The position numbers and the translations under genes are program-made. A DNA stretch of 6,899 nt from Chloroflexota bacterium (GTDB lineage Bacteria; Chloroflexota; Anaerolineae; B4-G1): contig DSAR01000498.1 of assembly GCA_011046405.1 (NCBI GenBank), positions 1 through 6,899 on the forward strand. Direction: 5' to 3'. Numbering within the stretch: the stretch's first letter is position 1; each line of letters starts with the position of its first letter. Positions 1 to 6,071 of the stretch are shown here, one piece after another. The notes beneath the pieces are model-generated. The model searched no databases. It was not told where the DNA came from and worked only from the letters and a program-made list of their open reading frames with translations.

Positions 1-1061
1 AAACTGTTATGAATGGCCTGAAGGGGATTGTTGATCTCGTGGGCGACGGAAGCTGCCAGCCGTCCAATAGCCGCCATCTTCTCTGCCTGGACCAGTTGAG
101 CCTGCGAGCGTTCCAATTCGTCGGCGAAGTCGGCCAACTCACGATACAGGTTAGCATTATCGACCGCGACGGCCACCGACGCAGCCATTGCTTGCAAGAG
201 TTCCAAATCCTGGATGCTGAAGGCGCCGTCCAATTTATTGACCTCAATGGCGCCAATGACGTCGTCCCGGACTAGAAGCGGCACGCAGAGAATGGCCCGC
301 GACGTAAATCCTTTCTCCTCGTCCACCTCAGCCCGGAAATGCGGGTCCAGGTCGACGTTGTTGACGAGCTGTGCTTCACCCGACGTCACGACGTATCCCA
401 TGATCCCTTCATCTGGATCGATCACCTTTCCGGCGCTCCATCCCCGGTTTGGGCTTAACGCCTTGCGGAAGACGAGGTTGCCCGTTTCTTCATCTACTAG
501 CACCACCGAACCGGCCTCGACCCGCAAGATCTCCCGGATACCCTGGATCGTCGCTTCCAATACTTCATCCAGTTCCAGGCTAGAACTGACCATCCGATTG
601 ATCTCGATGAGGGTCGAGAGCTCCTGGTTGCGTCGGCGCACCGCCTGTTCACTGCGACGAATGCGCATCACGGCGTCGATCCGCGCCAGGAGTTCCTGGG
701 GGTCGAAGGGTTTGGTCAGATAATCATCCGCGCCTAATCCCAATCCCAACGTCTTGTCGCTGATGGAATCGAGCGCCGTCGTCATAATGATAGCGGTGTT
801 TTGCAAAACTGGATCGGCCTTGACGCGGGCGACGACCTCGTACCCATCCATACCCGGGACCATGATGTCCAACAGCACCAGGTCAATTTCTCGTTCGGTC
901 TTGGCCTCTCGATGGAGGAGTTCTAACGCTGCTTCACCGGAGTGGGCAACGAGCACCTCGCTCCGGACTAACGACAGCATATTTTGCATCAACTCTACCA
1001 TTTCCGCGTCGTCTTCGACCACGAGGATCCGGGGAACTGGCGTTTGTTCTATCTCGTTCAT
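1..1061 (-). CDS. Hybrid sensor: response-regulator receiver, GAF, histidine kinase (3' part missing)
   Basis: The reading frame begins with ATG at 1061, preceded by GGTGAG, and stays open for 353 codons to the left edge, so the rest of the kinase lies outside the window. Residues 11-135 form a receiver domain: acidic pocket E16-D18, phosphoacceptor D65 in LVLLDIMVPGMDG, T94/T95, and K117 in the TKPF motif. A GAF domain spans about 155-305. Residues 318-345 are a linker and the start of a HisKA domain, with the H-box SVAHEINNPL and predicted phosphoacceptor H341. No membrane segment is seen, so it is probably cytoplasmic. Known for this family: such proteins relay phosphate between receiver and kinase modules, with GAF sensing a small ligand or redox cue. 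The HATPase domain is expected beyond position 1. It follows the solute-binding lipoprotein gene by 73 bp on the same strand. The ligand and output are unknown. Confidence 0.93.
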   Translation of the reverse strand, partial: MNEIEQTPVPRILVVEDDAEMVELMQNMLSLVRSEVLVAHSGEAALELLHREAKTEREIDLVLLDIMVPGMDGYEVVARVKADPVLQNTAIIMTTALDSISDKTLGLGLGADDYLTKPFDPQELLARIDAVMRIRRSEQAVRRRNQELSTLIEINRMVSSSLELDEVLEATIQGIREILRVEAGSVVLVDEETGNLVFRKALSPNRGWSAGKVIDPDEGIMGYVVTSGEAQLVNNVDLDPHFRAEVDEEKGFTSRAILCVPLLVRDDVIGAIEVNKLDGAFSIQDLELLQAMAASVAVAVDNANLYRELADFADELERSQAQLVQAEKMAAIGRLAASVAHEINNPLQAIHNS

Positions 1062-1100
1062 CTCTCACCCGTTCGTCACTTGCCATCATGCTTATTTGTC

Positions 1101-1129
1101 ATTATAAGACTTTTCCGCCATGCACACAA
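1101..1129 (-). promoter_or_regulatory. Possible internal promoter for the hybrid kinase
   Basis: On the minus strand a perfect TATAAT (1101-1106) lies 17 bp downstream of TTGTGT (1124-1129), which matches TTGACA in only three positions. It sits wholly in the gap between the solute-binding protein stop and the kinase start. The kinase could therefore be transcribed on its own as well as by read-through. The weak -35 box keeps this tentative. Confidence 0.45.
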
Positions 1130-1134
1130 ATACG

Positions 1135-3072
1135 CTACTCGCCGCTCTCGACCGACAAATCGATGTCCAGGGTCTCGATATGCCACAACTCACTCGGCGA
1201 AGCGGGGTCTAGGGTAAAGTTCAACACGTTGGGCCGAATGATGGCAGTGCGAAGCCACATGAACAGGGGGATCGCCGGCAATTCTTCAGAGAAAATGATC
1301 TGAGCCTGCCGGTGATATTCCTCGTAGGCTGGTGTGCCCGGCAATGCTCGAAGCGCTGCCTGGCATACTCTGTCATATTCGGGGTTATGATATCCACTGA
1401 CGTTAGCGCCCAACCACTGATTCGGTTCTGGTATCTCTGACGACACGTAATGCCCACATAGCGGGATTTTGCCAAACCACCAGGCCGTCTTGGCCATATC
1501 GAAGCGACGACCGAAGAGCGGTCCCTCGGGGCCATTGGCAAACAATTCCCAGGAAGGACGTGCGTCCACGTTCACGCGAATGCCGCAATCGGCCAGATAA
1601 GCCTTGATGATGCGGGCCACCTGCTGAGATGCCGGTATGTCGGACGAGGTCAACAGGTTGATTGCAAAAGGTGTTCCCGGAGAAACGCCCGGGACCCGGT
1701 ACGCCTCTCTCACACCATCCTCGTTTCTATCCACCCAACCCGCTCCCTCCAGCAAAGCCCGGCCCATCTCCGGATTGTATCCCCAATGCAACAGATATAC
1801 GCCGGCGTATAGTGGGTGACTTGGAGGCAGGTAACTGTCGGGCACCACGCTCCGCCCATACGTCACCTCATCCATGATGGCCTGCCGGTCGATGCACTGG
1901 ATAATGGCCTGCCGAACGTTCACGTTGCCGAAGAAATCGGGCCGCTGATAGTCGAAGGCTGTCTCAAGGCCAAAGTCGATGTGTTCCCATCCAGTCGTGG
2001 GCACAGACAACATGCGCAGCAGTCCCCGCTGCTCGGCCTGGATCAAGAGCGGCATCGAAAGTTCAAAATTGGCGTCGTGTGTCCCGATGTCGCACTCCCC
2101 CGAAAGCAAGCGAGCCGTCACATCTGGCGTTCCTGAGGCAAATCGAAACACGACCTGCTCCACTTTCGGGAGTCCCTCGTCTGCCCGGAAGTAATGGGGG
2201 TTGCGGGACAGCCGGATGTAATCCCCTGCGACCCATTCGTCGACGACGAATGGGCCCCATCCCAACGGGTCTCGCCGGGTCTCCATGGCGCGTAACAGAT
2301 CCTCTGGTTCGCGGCCCTCCAGTTGATGCCGGGGAAGCGGAGCAAAAAAGTTGAGGTAATAAGTCGAATCGATGAAACCGGGCGCGCCAACCCATTGAAT
2401 CTGATTTTCTCCCGAGATGCGATAACGGAGCGTGCGTTCGACCAGGTAATGACGACCGGGCGTCTTGGGATCCGAGGCAACCTCAAATGCAAAAATCGAA
2501 TCTTCCGGCGTGACCAGCTCGCCATCCGACCAGGTTACGTCGTCGCGCAGGGTAAAGGTCGCCTCGACGCGCTCCATTTGCAACGAGCCCTCTTCAAACG
2601 TCACGGCACACTCGTCAGTCCGGCACCCACTCGGCAGGACGCGCACGCCGTTGGTCAACGTCACGACTTCCCCCCCAGCGTTGAGCACGACACTTCCCTC
2701 CCGGACACGTACTGACCGGGTGAGGGCATCGCCGTCGGCAATGCTGGGCACCTTCTCCAGAATCACCGGTCGATACGCATATCCCACGTAATCGATCGGT
2801 CCATCGTAGAGCGCTTCCATCACGTGCCGTGTAGCCGGTCGACGAGAGCCGCCGTAAAGATACAATGTGTCCGGCTCACCAACCACACAGATGTTCAGTG
2901 CTTTTTCAGGCGGGGGCGTGGGCATCGGAATAAACGAAGGAGCCGCCGTCGCCGTGACGACGACTGTCTCCGGCGGAGACGTCACCGTGACGGTGATAAT
3001 CTGGGAACAACCCGCAAGCAACCAGAGCGTAACCATAAAAAGCAAGCACGTCCATTTGAACTGATGCAACAT
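1135..3072 (-). CDS. ABC transporter solute-binding lipoprotein, family 5 (oligopeptide/dipeptide type)
   Basis: This 645-residue protein has a lipoprotein signal peptide: a hydrophobic run followed by the lipobox LAGC, with C22 as the lipidated residue. A Thr/Val/Pro-rich linker (about 23-58) tethers the binding domain to the outside of the membrane. The body carries family 5 (SBP_bac_5, OppA/DppA-like) landmarks: the block around 172-196 with WSDGELVTPEDSIFAFE, GWGPFVVDEW (271-280) followed by the R-NP-YF segment (288-295), NVRQAI with the following I-R-AI (385-399), and the C-terminal SEELPAIPLF block (595-604). C150 and C155 could form a disulfide in an inserted segment before the core. 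The start is fixed by GGAGGG seven bases upstream of ATG. It is longer than the common 500-600 residues. No permease or ATPase gene is adjacent here. The kinase gene follows, so the protein may import peptides through a distant permease or serve as a sensory receptor. The ligand cannot be read from the sequence. Confidence 0.92.
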   Translation of the reverse strand: MLHQFKWTCLLFMVTLWLLAGCSQIITVTVTSPPETVVVTATAAPSFIPMPTPPPEKALNICVVGEPDTLYLYGGSRRPATRHVMEALYDGPIDYVGYAYRPVILEKVPSIADGDALTRSVRVREGSVVLNAGGEVVTLTNGVRVLPSGCRTDECAVTFEEGSLQMERVEATFTLRDDVTWSDGELVTPEDSIFAFEVASDPKTPGRHYLVERTLRYRISGENQIQWVGAPGFIDSTYYLNFFAPLPRHQLEGREPEDLLRAMETRRDPLGWGPFVVDEWVAGDYIRLSRNPHYFRADEGLPKVEQVVFRFASGTPDVTARLLSGECDIGTHDANFELSMPLLIQAEQRGLLRMLSVPTTGWEHIDFGLETAFDYQRPDFFGNVNVRQAIIQCIDRQAIMDEVTYGRSVVPDSYLPPSHPLYAGVYLLHWGYNPEMGRALLEGAGWVDRNEDGVREAYRVPGVSPGTPFAINLLTSSDIPASQQVARIIKAYLADCGIRVNVDARPSWELFANGPEGPLFGRRFDMAKTAWWFGKIPLCGHYVSSEIPEPNQWLGANVSGYHNPEYDRVCQAALRALPGTPAYEEYHRQAQIIFSEELPAIPLFMWLRTAIIRPNVLNFTLDPASPSELWHIETLDIDLSVESGE

Positions 3073-3095
3073 TCATCACCCTCCTTTGATGAGCG

Positions 3096-3124
3096 AGTAT
3101 AACATCACACGAAACGAAATGCAA
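3096..3124 (-). promoter_or_regulatory. Sigma70-type promoter for the solute-binding lipoprotein gene
   Basis: On the minus strand TTGCAT (3119-3124) and TATACT (3096-3101) are separated by 17 bp. Transcription should start near 3089, giving a leader of only about 17 bases that carries the strong Shine-Dalgarno. The -35 box is 19 bp from the -35 box of the opposite promoter for tsaC. Confidence 0.75.
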
Positions 3125-3143
3125 CCCCACACCAGTCGACGAT

Positions 3144-3172
3144 TTGACGCGCTGATGAAGCCGTGTTATACT
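3144..3172 (+). promoter_or_regulatory. Sigma70-type promoter for tsaC-cysC
   Basis: TTGACG (3144-3149) and TATACT (3167-3172) are separated by 17 bp, five of six matches at each box. Transcription should start near 3179, so the tsaC leader is about 165 bases. That leader contains a complete copy of the interspersed repeat and a separate perfect hairpin. Confidence 0.8.
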
Positions 3173-3191
3173 GCACCCCGTTGAATTGGGG

Positions 3192-3275
3192 CCTAACCGA
3201 TTAGGATTCTTGCACAGCGAGCAAGAGTTTGGTGGCCAATGGCTCCTTTTTGGCTCTGGCTCTGTCCAGGTTAGG
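3192..3275 (+). repeat. Interspersed palindrome-ended repeat, copy R1, in the tsaC leader
   Basis: The 84 bp unit begins CCTAACC and ends GGTTAGG, a 7 bp inverted repeat. Against the copy at 6791-6873 it differs by three substitutions and one 1 bp indel. Inside are a hairpin ATTCTTGC/GCAAGAGT (3206-3213 with 3221-3228, one G-U pair), a short TTGG/CCAA palindrome, a CCTTTTTGG block shared with the other subtype, and CTGG/CCAG (3256-3259 with 3266-3269). It lies just downstream of the predicted transcription start, so it should be part of the mRNA leader. Confidence 0.9.
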
Positions 3276-3290
3276 AGATGTTCTTTTCTT

Positions 3291-3321
3291 AGAGCGACCC
3301 TATGTCTATAGCGGTCGCTCT
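3291..3321 (+). promoter_or_regulatory. Perfect hairpin in the tsaC leader
   Basis: AGAGCGACC (3291-3299) pairs with GGTCGCTCT (3313-3321). CTAT/ATAG (3300-3303 with 3308-3311) extends the helix past a one-base bulge to a four-base loop. TTTTCT just upstream can also pair with AGAAAA (3328-3333) across a bulge. Only a short T-rich run follows the main stem, so it is a poor terminator. It ends 21 bases before the chosen tsaC start and could affect translation or mRNA stability. No regulator is identified. Confidence 0.6.
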
Positions 3322-3342
3322 TTCCTGAGAAAATACCAACCT

Positions 3343-4002
3343 ATGTCGACAAAAGCTGAAACCGGTCACGTTTGTAACGAGGATATGCGCACCAAAGCGC
3401 TCGAAATTTTATTGAACGGCGGACTGGTCGCTTTACCTACTGATACAGTCTATGGCCTGGCTGCGTTGCCCTGGGACATAGATGCTGTGACCCGTTTGTA
3501 CGAAGCCAAGCAACGCCCTGCAGACAAAGCCATTCCGCTACTGCTATCGGACGCGGACCAGATAGGGCCGGTGACCACCCTCTTTGCCCGGCTCGAAACC
3601 TGCGTTCGAGAATTAATCAGTCGCTTTTGGCCTGGCGGGCTTACGCTCATTCTTCCCAAGTCGCCGAAGGTTCCCGATGTGATCAGCACAACCCCCACCG
3701 TCGCCCTACGGGTCCCCGATCACAATCTCACCCGTGACATCATCGCTCAAAGCGGTGGCGCTTTGGCCGTTACCAGCGCCAATATATCGGGTCAACTGGC
3801 CCCCATCACGGCCCAGGAGGTCGAAAAACAATTGGGGAAGCGCATCGACTTCATCCTCGACGGCGGGCCTTCCAAGGGCGGTATGCCCTCCACCATTTTG
3901 GATTGCACCGACCTGCCACCCACGCTGTTGCGGCGCGGGGCCATTTCGGAAAAGGATCTGCGGGCGGTCATCGGCCCGATCATTGGAACTAAAAAATCGT
4001 AA
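3343..4002 (+). CDS. tsaC: L-threonylcarbamoyladenylate synthase (TsaC/Sua5/YrdC family)
   Basis: The family makes threonylcarbamoyl-AMP from threonine, bicarbonate and ATP; TsaD/B/E then use it for the t6A37 modification of ANN-decoding tRNAs in the cytoplasm. The 219-residue product has the YrdC signatures: PTDTVYGL (32-39), KQR (56-58) with the nucleotide-binding IPLLL, FWPGGLTLIL (95-104), ALRVPDH (121-127), TSANISG (144-150) and the S-T-I-LD segment near 183-187. It is a single-domain enzyme without the extra C-terminal Sua5 domain. The frame is open from 3229, but that GTG lies inside the repeat. ATG at 3343 is preferred because its extra residues fit the usual first strand before KALEIL. 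ATG at 3385 (205 aa, with a close GAGG) remains possible. cysC follows 13 bp later, so the two are probably cotranscribed. Confidence 0.93.
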   Translation: MSTKAETGHVCNEDMRTKALEILLNGGLVALPTDTVYGLAALPWDIDAVTRLYEAKQRPADKAIPLLLSDADQIGPVTTLFARLETCVRELISRFWPGGLTLILPKSPKVPDVISTTPTVALRVPDHNLTRDIIAQSGGALAVTSANISGQLAPITAQEVEKQLGKRIDFILDGGPSKGGMPSTILDCTDLPPTLLRRGAISEKDLRAVIGPIIGTKKS

Positions 4003-4015
4003 GGAGATAAAAAGC

Positions 4016-4555
4016 GTGTGTCATCAAAAAGGATTTACGCTATGGTTTACCGGCCTTTCGGGCTCGGGTAAGACGAGCATCGCGCAAACGGTTGAAGAGG
4101 AACTACGGGCTCGCCAGATCAAGGTCGAGCGTTTGGATGGCGACATTGTGCGGCAGAGTTTGACCCGAGACCTGGGGTTCAGCAAAGAAGATCGCGACAA
4201 AAACATTGAGCGGGTGACCTTCGTGGCTAAACTGCTCACCCGGAACGGGGTCGCCGTTCTGTGTTCGTTCATCTCTCCCTATCGAGCGCGGCGCGCCAAA
4301 TCACGGGAGGAGATCGGGGAATTTTTGGAGGTCTTCGTCGAGTGCCCGGTAGAGGAATGCGCCCGGCGGGACGTCAAAGGTCTCTACGCCAAGGCTTTCG
4401 CCGGTGAGATCGAGAACTTCACCGGGGTCTCCGATCCTTACGAGGACCCCGAAGCGCCCGAGATTGTATGCCACACAGCCCAGGAAACAGTGGTGGAAAG
4501 CGCTGCCAAAATTATTTCCTACCTGGAGACCGAGGGCTATATCCCCGCAATTTAA
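4016..4555 (+). CDS. cysC: Adenylyl-sulfate kinase
   Basis: This enzyme phosphorylates adenosine 5'-phosphosulfate with ATP to give PAPS, the donor for sulfation and, in some bacteria, an intermediate of sulfate assimilation. The 179-residue protein has the P-loop GLSGSGKTS (13-21), the APS-binding LDGDIVR (40-46), a RDLGFSKEDR segment (51-60), FISPYR (85-90) with S87 at the family's conserved serine position, RDVKGLYAKA (118-127), and NFTG followed by the Y-E-P-E-P-E segment (134-149). The length is normal for CysC, with no fused sulfurylase. The start is GTG at 4016, set by AAGGAG (4001-4006, overlapping the tsaC stop) nine bases upstream; the longer open frame from 3734 only shadows tsaC. 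No ATP sulfurylase or PAPS reductase gene is in the window, so the fate of the PAPS is not shown. Confidence 0.95.
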   Translation: MCHQKGFTLWFTGLSGSGKTSIAQTVEEELRARQIKVERLDGDIVRQSLTRDLGFSKEDRDKNIERVTFVAKLLTRNGVAVLCSFISPYRARRAKSREEIGEFLEVFVECPVEECARRDVKGLYAKAFAGEIENFTGVSDPYEDPEAPEIVCHTAQETVVESAAKIISYLETEGYIPAI

Positions 4556-4564
4556 CCCGGAAAA

Positions 4565-4604
4565 AGCCGCTTCGCTTCTAAAAGCCGCTTTATGGTTAGG
4601 CCCT
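4565..4604 (+). repeat. Probable decayed piece of the interspersed repeat
   Basis: AGCCGCTTCGCTTCT (4565-4579) is identical to a block of the 5698-5877 copies read on the minus strand, and GGTTAGGCCCTA (4594-4605) matches their junction. Only 14 bp separate the two blocks, against about 34 bp in the intact copies, so the middle is lost or replaced. A short direct repeat, AAAAGCCGCTT, surrounds the first block. It lies in the 3' tail of the cysC transcript, in the same strand orientation as the copy before tsaC. Confidence 0.5.
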
Positions 4605-4670
4605 AGTAACTGCTGCTCAGCCTAGTGCCCGTTTGCAGCAGATGGGTGGGGGTTTGGGTTATTTCAAAGC

Positions 4671-4711
4671 AAAATCCTCTCGATAACCAATTAACATCGA
4701 GAGGATTTTTT
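4671..4711. terminator. Bidirectional intrinsic terminator between cysC and the deacetylase gene
   Basis: AAAATCCTCTCGAT (4671-4684) pairs perfectly with ATCGAGAGGATTTT (4696-4709) around an 11-base loop. The run of T after the right arm continues to 4711. Read on the minus strand the stem also ends in TTTT, so it can stop both the tsaC-cysC transcript and the convergent deacetylase transcript. Confidence 0.9.
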
Positions 4712-4758
4712 CCTTACAAGAGATTCAGACCCCAGGTCAGATGTCGCCTGTGGTGAGC

Positions 4759-5691
4759 CTATTGCTCTAACATGCCGATAAAACTCTCCAACGTCCCCGC
4801 TCCCCGGACACGCAACCGGGGCATCTCATAAAGCCTATCGAGCGTATGGGTATCGCCCCACGCCGTCGTCACCGCCCCCCAGTAACCCGTCGATTCAAGG
4901 ACGTCAATCACGTTGGCGTCGTACTTGCCCCCGGGGTAGCAGAAGAAGCGGGGTAAATGACCGCTATGATAGTGAATGGCCTCTTGAATACCAACAACCT
5001 GGTATATCAAATAATCGTAAGAACGTCCTCGCAAATCCACGTGATCCCGGCCGTGAGCCTGGATGTCCATCCCCGCGTCCGACATTTCCTGCATCTGCTG
5101 CCACGTCAGGTAATCCGGCGATTCAAAGTGCGCTGGGGTGGCGAGAACAAAGAAGGCGCCTGTGAAACCATGTTCCAACAAAATTGGGAACACGATCTCG
5201 TAGGCGTCCCAATACCCATCGTCGAAGGTCAATACGATGGGTTTCTCCGGCAGCGGGTAGCCTTGCGTCAGATAGCGATACAAATCAGTCAGGGTAATCG
5301 TATGATAGCCAGCATCCGAAAGATACTGCATCTGGGCCACGAACTTGTCTGGGGTGACAGTCAGATCACGCCGATACCTGTCAGCGTTGGGCGGAAGCTC
5401 AGAGACGTAATGATACATCAGAATGGGGACACGGGCATGATCAGGTAGAGGCACCGGCGTTGGTGAGGGTTGGGCCGTCGCGACGACAGCCTTACCTGAA
5501 GACGAACGAGACCATATCGTCGGTTTCGCTGTCTGCGGAACGTCCCATCGTCCGCTGGCTATCGGCGCGGCGATCAACAATCCACATAAAAAAATAAGTG
5601 ATAAGGCCACACCACGGAAGATCAAGACTTTCATATTGCTGCATGGATGACGGGCATGGGTCTGTCTCGAAAAGCAATTGAATCGTCTCAT
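4759..5691 (-). CDS. Exported polysaccharide deacetylase (NodB/CE4 family)
   Basis: CE4 enzymes remove N- or O-acetyl groups from peptidoglycan, chitin-like or exopolysaccharide chains, using a metal ion. The 310-residue protein has one hydrophobic segment (about 28-45) as signal peptide or anchor, then a Ser/Pro/Thr linker (61-82), so the catalytic domain should be outside. Landmarks are ILMYHYV (90-96), TFDDG (155-159; D157 probable base, D158 metal ligand), HGRDH (213-217; the two metal His, with G where Ser is common) and CYPGGKYD (251-258). The catalytic set looks intact. ATG at 5691 is chosen because AGGAGGGGA precedes it directly, though spacing is short. ATG at 5634 would give a more usual signal peptide (MKVLIFRG...) but has no clear ribosome site. 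The substrate cannot be told; no biosynthetic genes flank it. Its mRNA leader contains two tandem repeat copies. Confidence 0.92.
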   Translation of the reverse strand: MRRFNCFSRQTHARHPCSNMKVLIFRGVALSLIFLCGLLIAAPIASGRWDVPQTAKPTIWSRSSSGKAVVATAQPSPTPVPLPDHARVPILMYHYVSELPPNADRYRRDLTVTPDKFVAQMQYLSDAGYHTITLTDLYRYLTQGYPLPEKPIVLTFDDGYWDAYEIVFPILLEHGFTGAFFVLATPAHFESPDYLTWQQMQEMSDAGMDIQAHGRDHVDLRGRSYDYLIYQVVGIQEAIHYHSGHLPRFFCYPGGKYDANVIDVLESTGYWGAVTTAWGDTHTLDRLYEMPRLRVRGAGTLESFIGMLEQ

Positions 5692-5697
5692 TCCCCT

Positions 5698-5787
5698 CCT
5701 AACCTGAATGAGTCAGAACCAAAAAGGATCATCGACAGCAGAAGCGAAGCGGCTCTTGCTCGCCGTACAAGGATATTATTGGTTAGG
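5698..5787 (-). repeat. Interspersed repeat copy R2 (first of a tandem pair), second subtype
   Basis: The unit is 90 bp between CCTAACC and GGTTAGG. Its neighbour begins at 5789, a period of 91 bp. The first 69 bp are identical to the neighbour; the remainder has diverged. Read on the minus strand it matches R1 at the ends, at GCGAGCAAGAG, at TCCTTTTTGG and at the final hairpin, here CTGA/TCAG. In place of R1's TTTGGTGGCCAA it has a block with CCGCTTCGCTTC. Its downstream end forms part of the Shine-Dalgarno region of the deacetylase gene. Confidence 0.92.
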
Positions 5788-5788
5788 C

Positions 5789-5877
5789 CCTAACCTGAAT
5801 GAGTCAGAACCAAAAAGGATCATCGACAGCAGAAGCGAAGCGGCTCTTGCTCGCCGTGCAGGGTGTCTATTGGCCTA
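5789..5877 (-). repeat. Interspersed repeat copy R3 (second of the tandem pair)
   Basis: It is joined to R2 through the near-palindrome GGTTAGGCCCTAACC. Its promoter-proximal end is degenerate: TTGGCCTAA replaces GGTTAGGCCCTAA, and the last 20 bp or so differ from R2. It lies just downstream of the predicted transcription start of the deacetylase gene, so R3 and R2 would make up nearly all of a leader of about 200 bases. Confidence 0.88.
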
Positions 5878-5899
5878 AAAGATGACCGAGACTGTGTGA

Positions 5900-5928
5900 A
5901 GGATACCGCAGACGAATCAATCTGTCAA
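5900..5928 (-). promoter_or_regulatory. Sigma70-type promoter for the deacetylase gene
   Basis: On the minus strand a perfect TTGACA (5923-5928) is followed after 17 bp by TATCCT (5900-5905). Transcription should start near 5893. The next open gene downstream is the deacetylase, with only the tandem repeats between them. Confidence 0.8.
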
Positions 5929-5957
5929 GCGCGGCTTTTCGGCATTGCGATGTGCGC

Positions 5958-5985
5958 TTGACGTCGAGCGACTTTGTGGTAAAAT
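5958..5985 (+). promoter_or_regulatory. Promoter for tRNA-Glu
   Basis: TTGACG (5958-5963) and TAAAAT (5980-5985) are separated by 16 bp and end 11 bp before the mature tRNA 5' end. The promoter is divergent from the deacetylase promoter, with the two -35 boxes 29 bp apart. Confidence 0.72.
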
Positions 5986-5996
5986 TCTCTTCGCTT

Positions 5997-6071
5997 GCCC
6001 CCATCGTCTAGCCTGGTCTAGGACACGGGCCTTTCAAGCCCGCGACAAGGGTTCGAATCCCTTTGGGGGTA
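5997..6071 (+). tRNA. tRNA-Glu (anticodon UUC)
   Basis: All four arms fold: acceptor GCCCCCA with TGGGGGT (first pair G-U) and discriminator A6071, D arm GTCT/AGGAC, anticodon stem CGGGC/GCCCG with loop CTTTCAA (anticodon TTC at 6033-6035), and T arm AAGGG/CCCTT around TTCGAAT. The 3' CCA is not encoded. The sequence closely resembles bacterial tRNA-Glu. The serine recombinase remnant begins just past its 3' end and its frame runs back into the tRNA, which suggests use of this gene as an integration site. Confidence 0.96.

Noticed and set aside
214..1107. Plus-strand ORFs over the left end
   Set aside because: They are Ser/Arg-rich shadows of the minus-strand hybrid kinase, which is continuous over 353 codons with clear REC, GAF and H-box motifs.
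2063..2525. Several ORFs on both strands inside the lipoprotein gene
   Set aside because: They are out-of-frame shadows of the solute-binding protein and have no ribosome sites or family motifs.
3192..3275. A known riboswitch class in the tsaC leader
   Set aside because: No conserved core of a class I can name is visible, and near-identical copies occur elsewhere, including next to a dead recombinase, so a repeat element fits better.
3229..3342. A longer tsaC start at GTG 3229
   Set aside because: It lies inside the interspersed repeat, has no ribosome site, and the added residues resemble no known YrdC protein.
3734..4015. A longer cysC start at 3734
   Set aside because: This part overlaps tsaC in another frame; GTG 4016 has AAGGAG at ideal spacing and gives a normal CysC length.
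4610..4641. CTGCTG/CAGCAG inverted repeat after cysC as a terminator
   Set aside because: Six base pairs around a 20-base loop with no T tract; the hairpin at 4671-4711 is far better.
5698..5877. Possible CRISPR array from the tandem repeats
   Set aside because: The units abut directly with no unique spacers, are about 90 bp long, and no cas genes are present.
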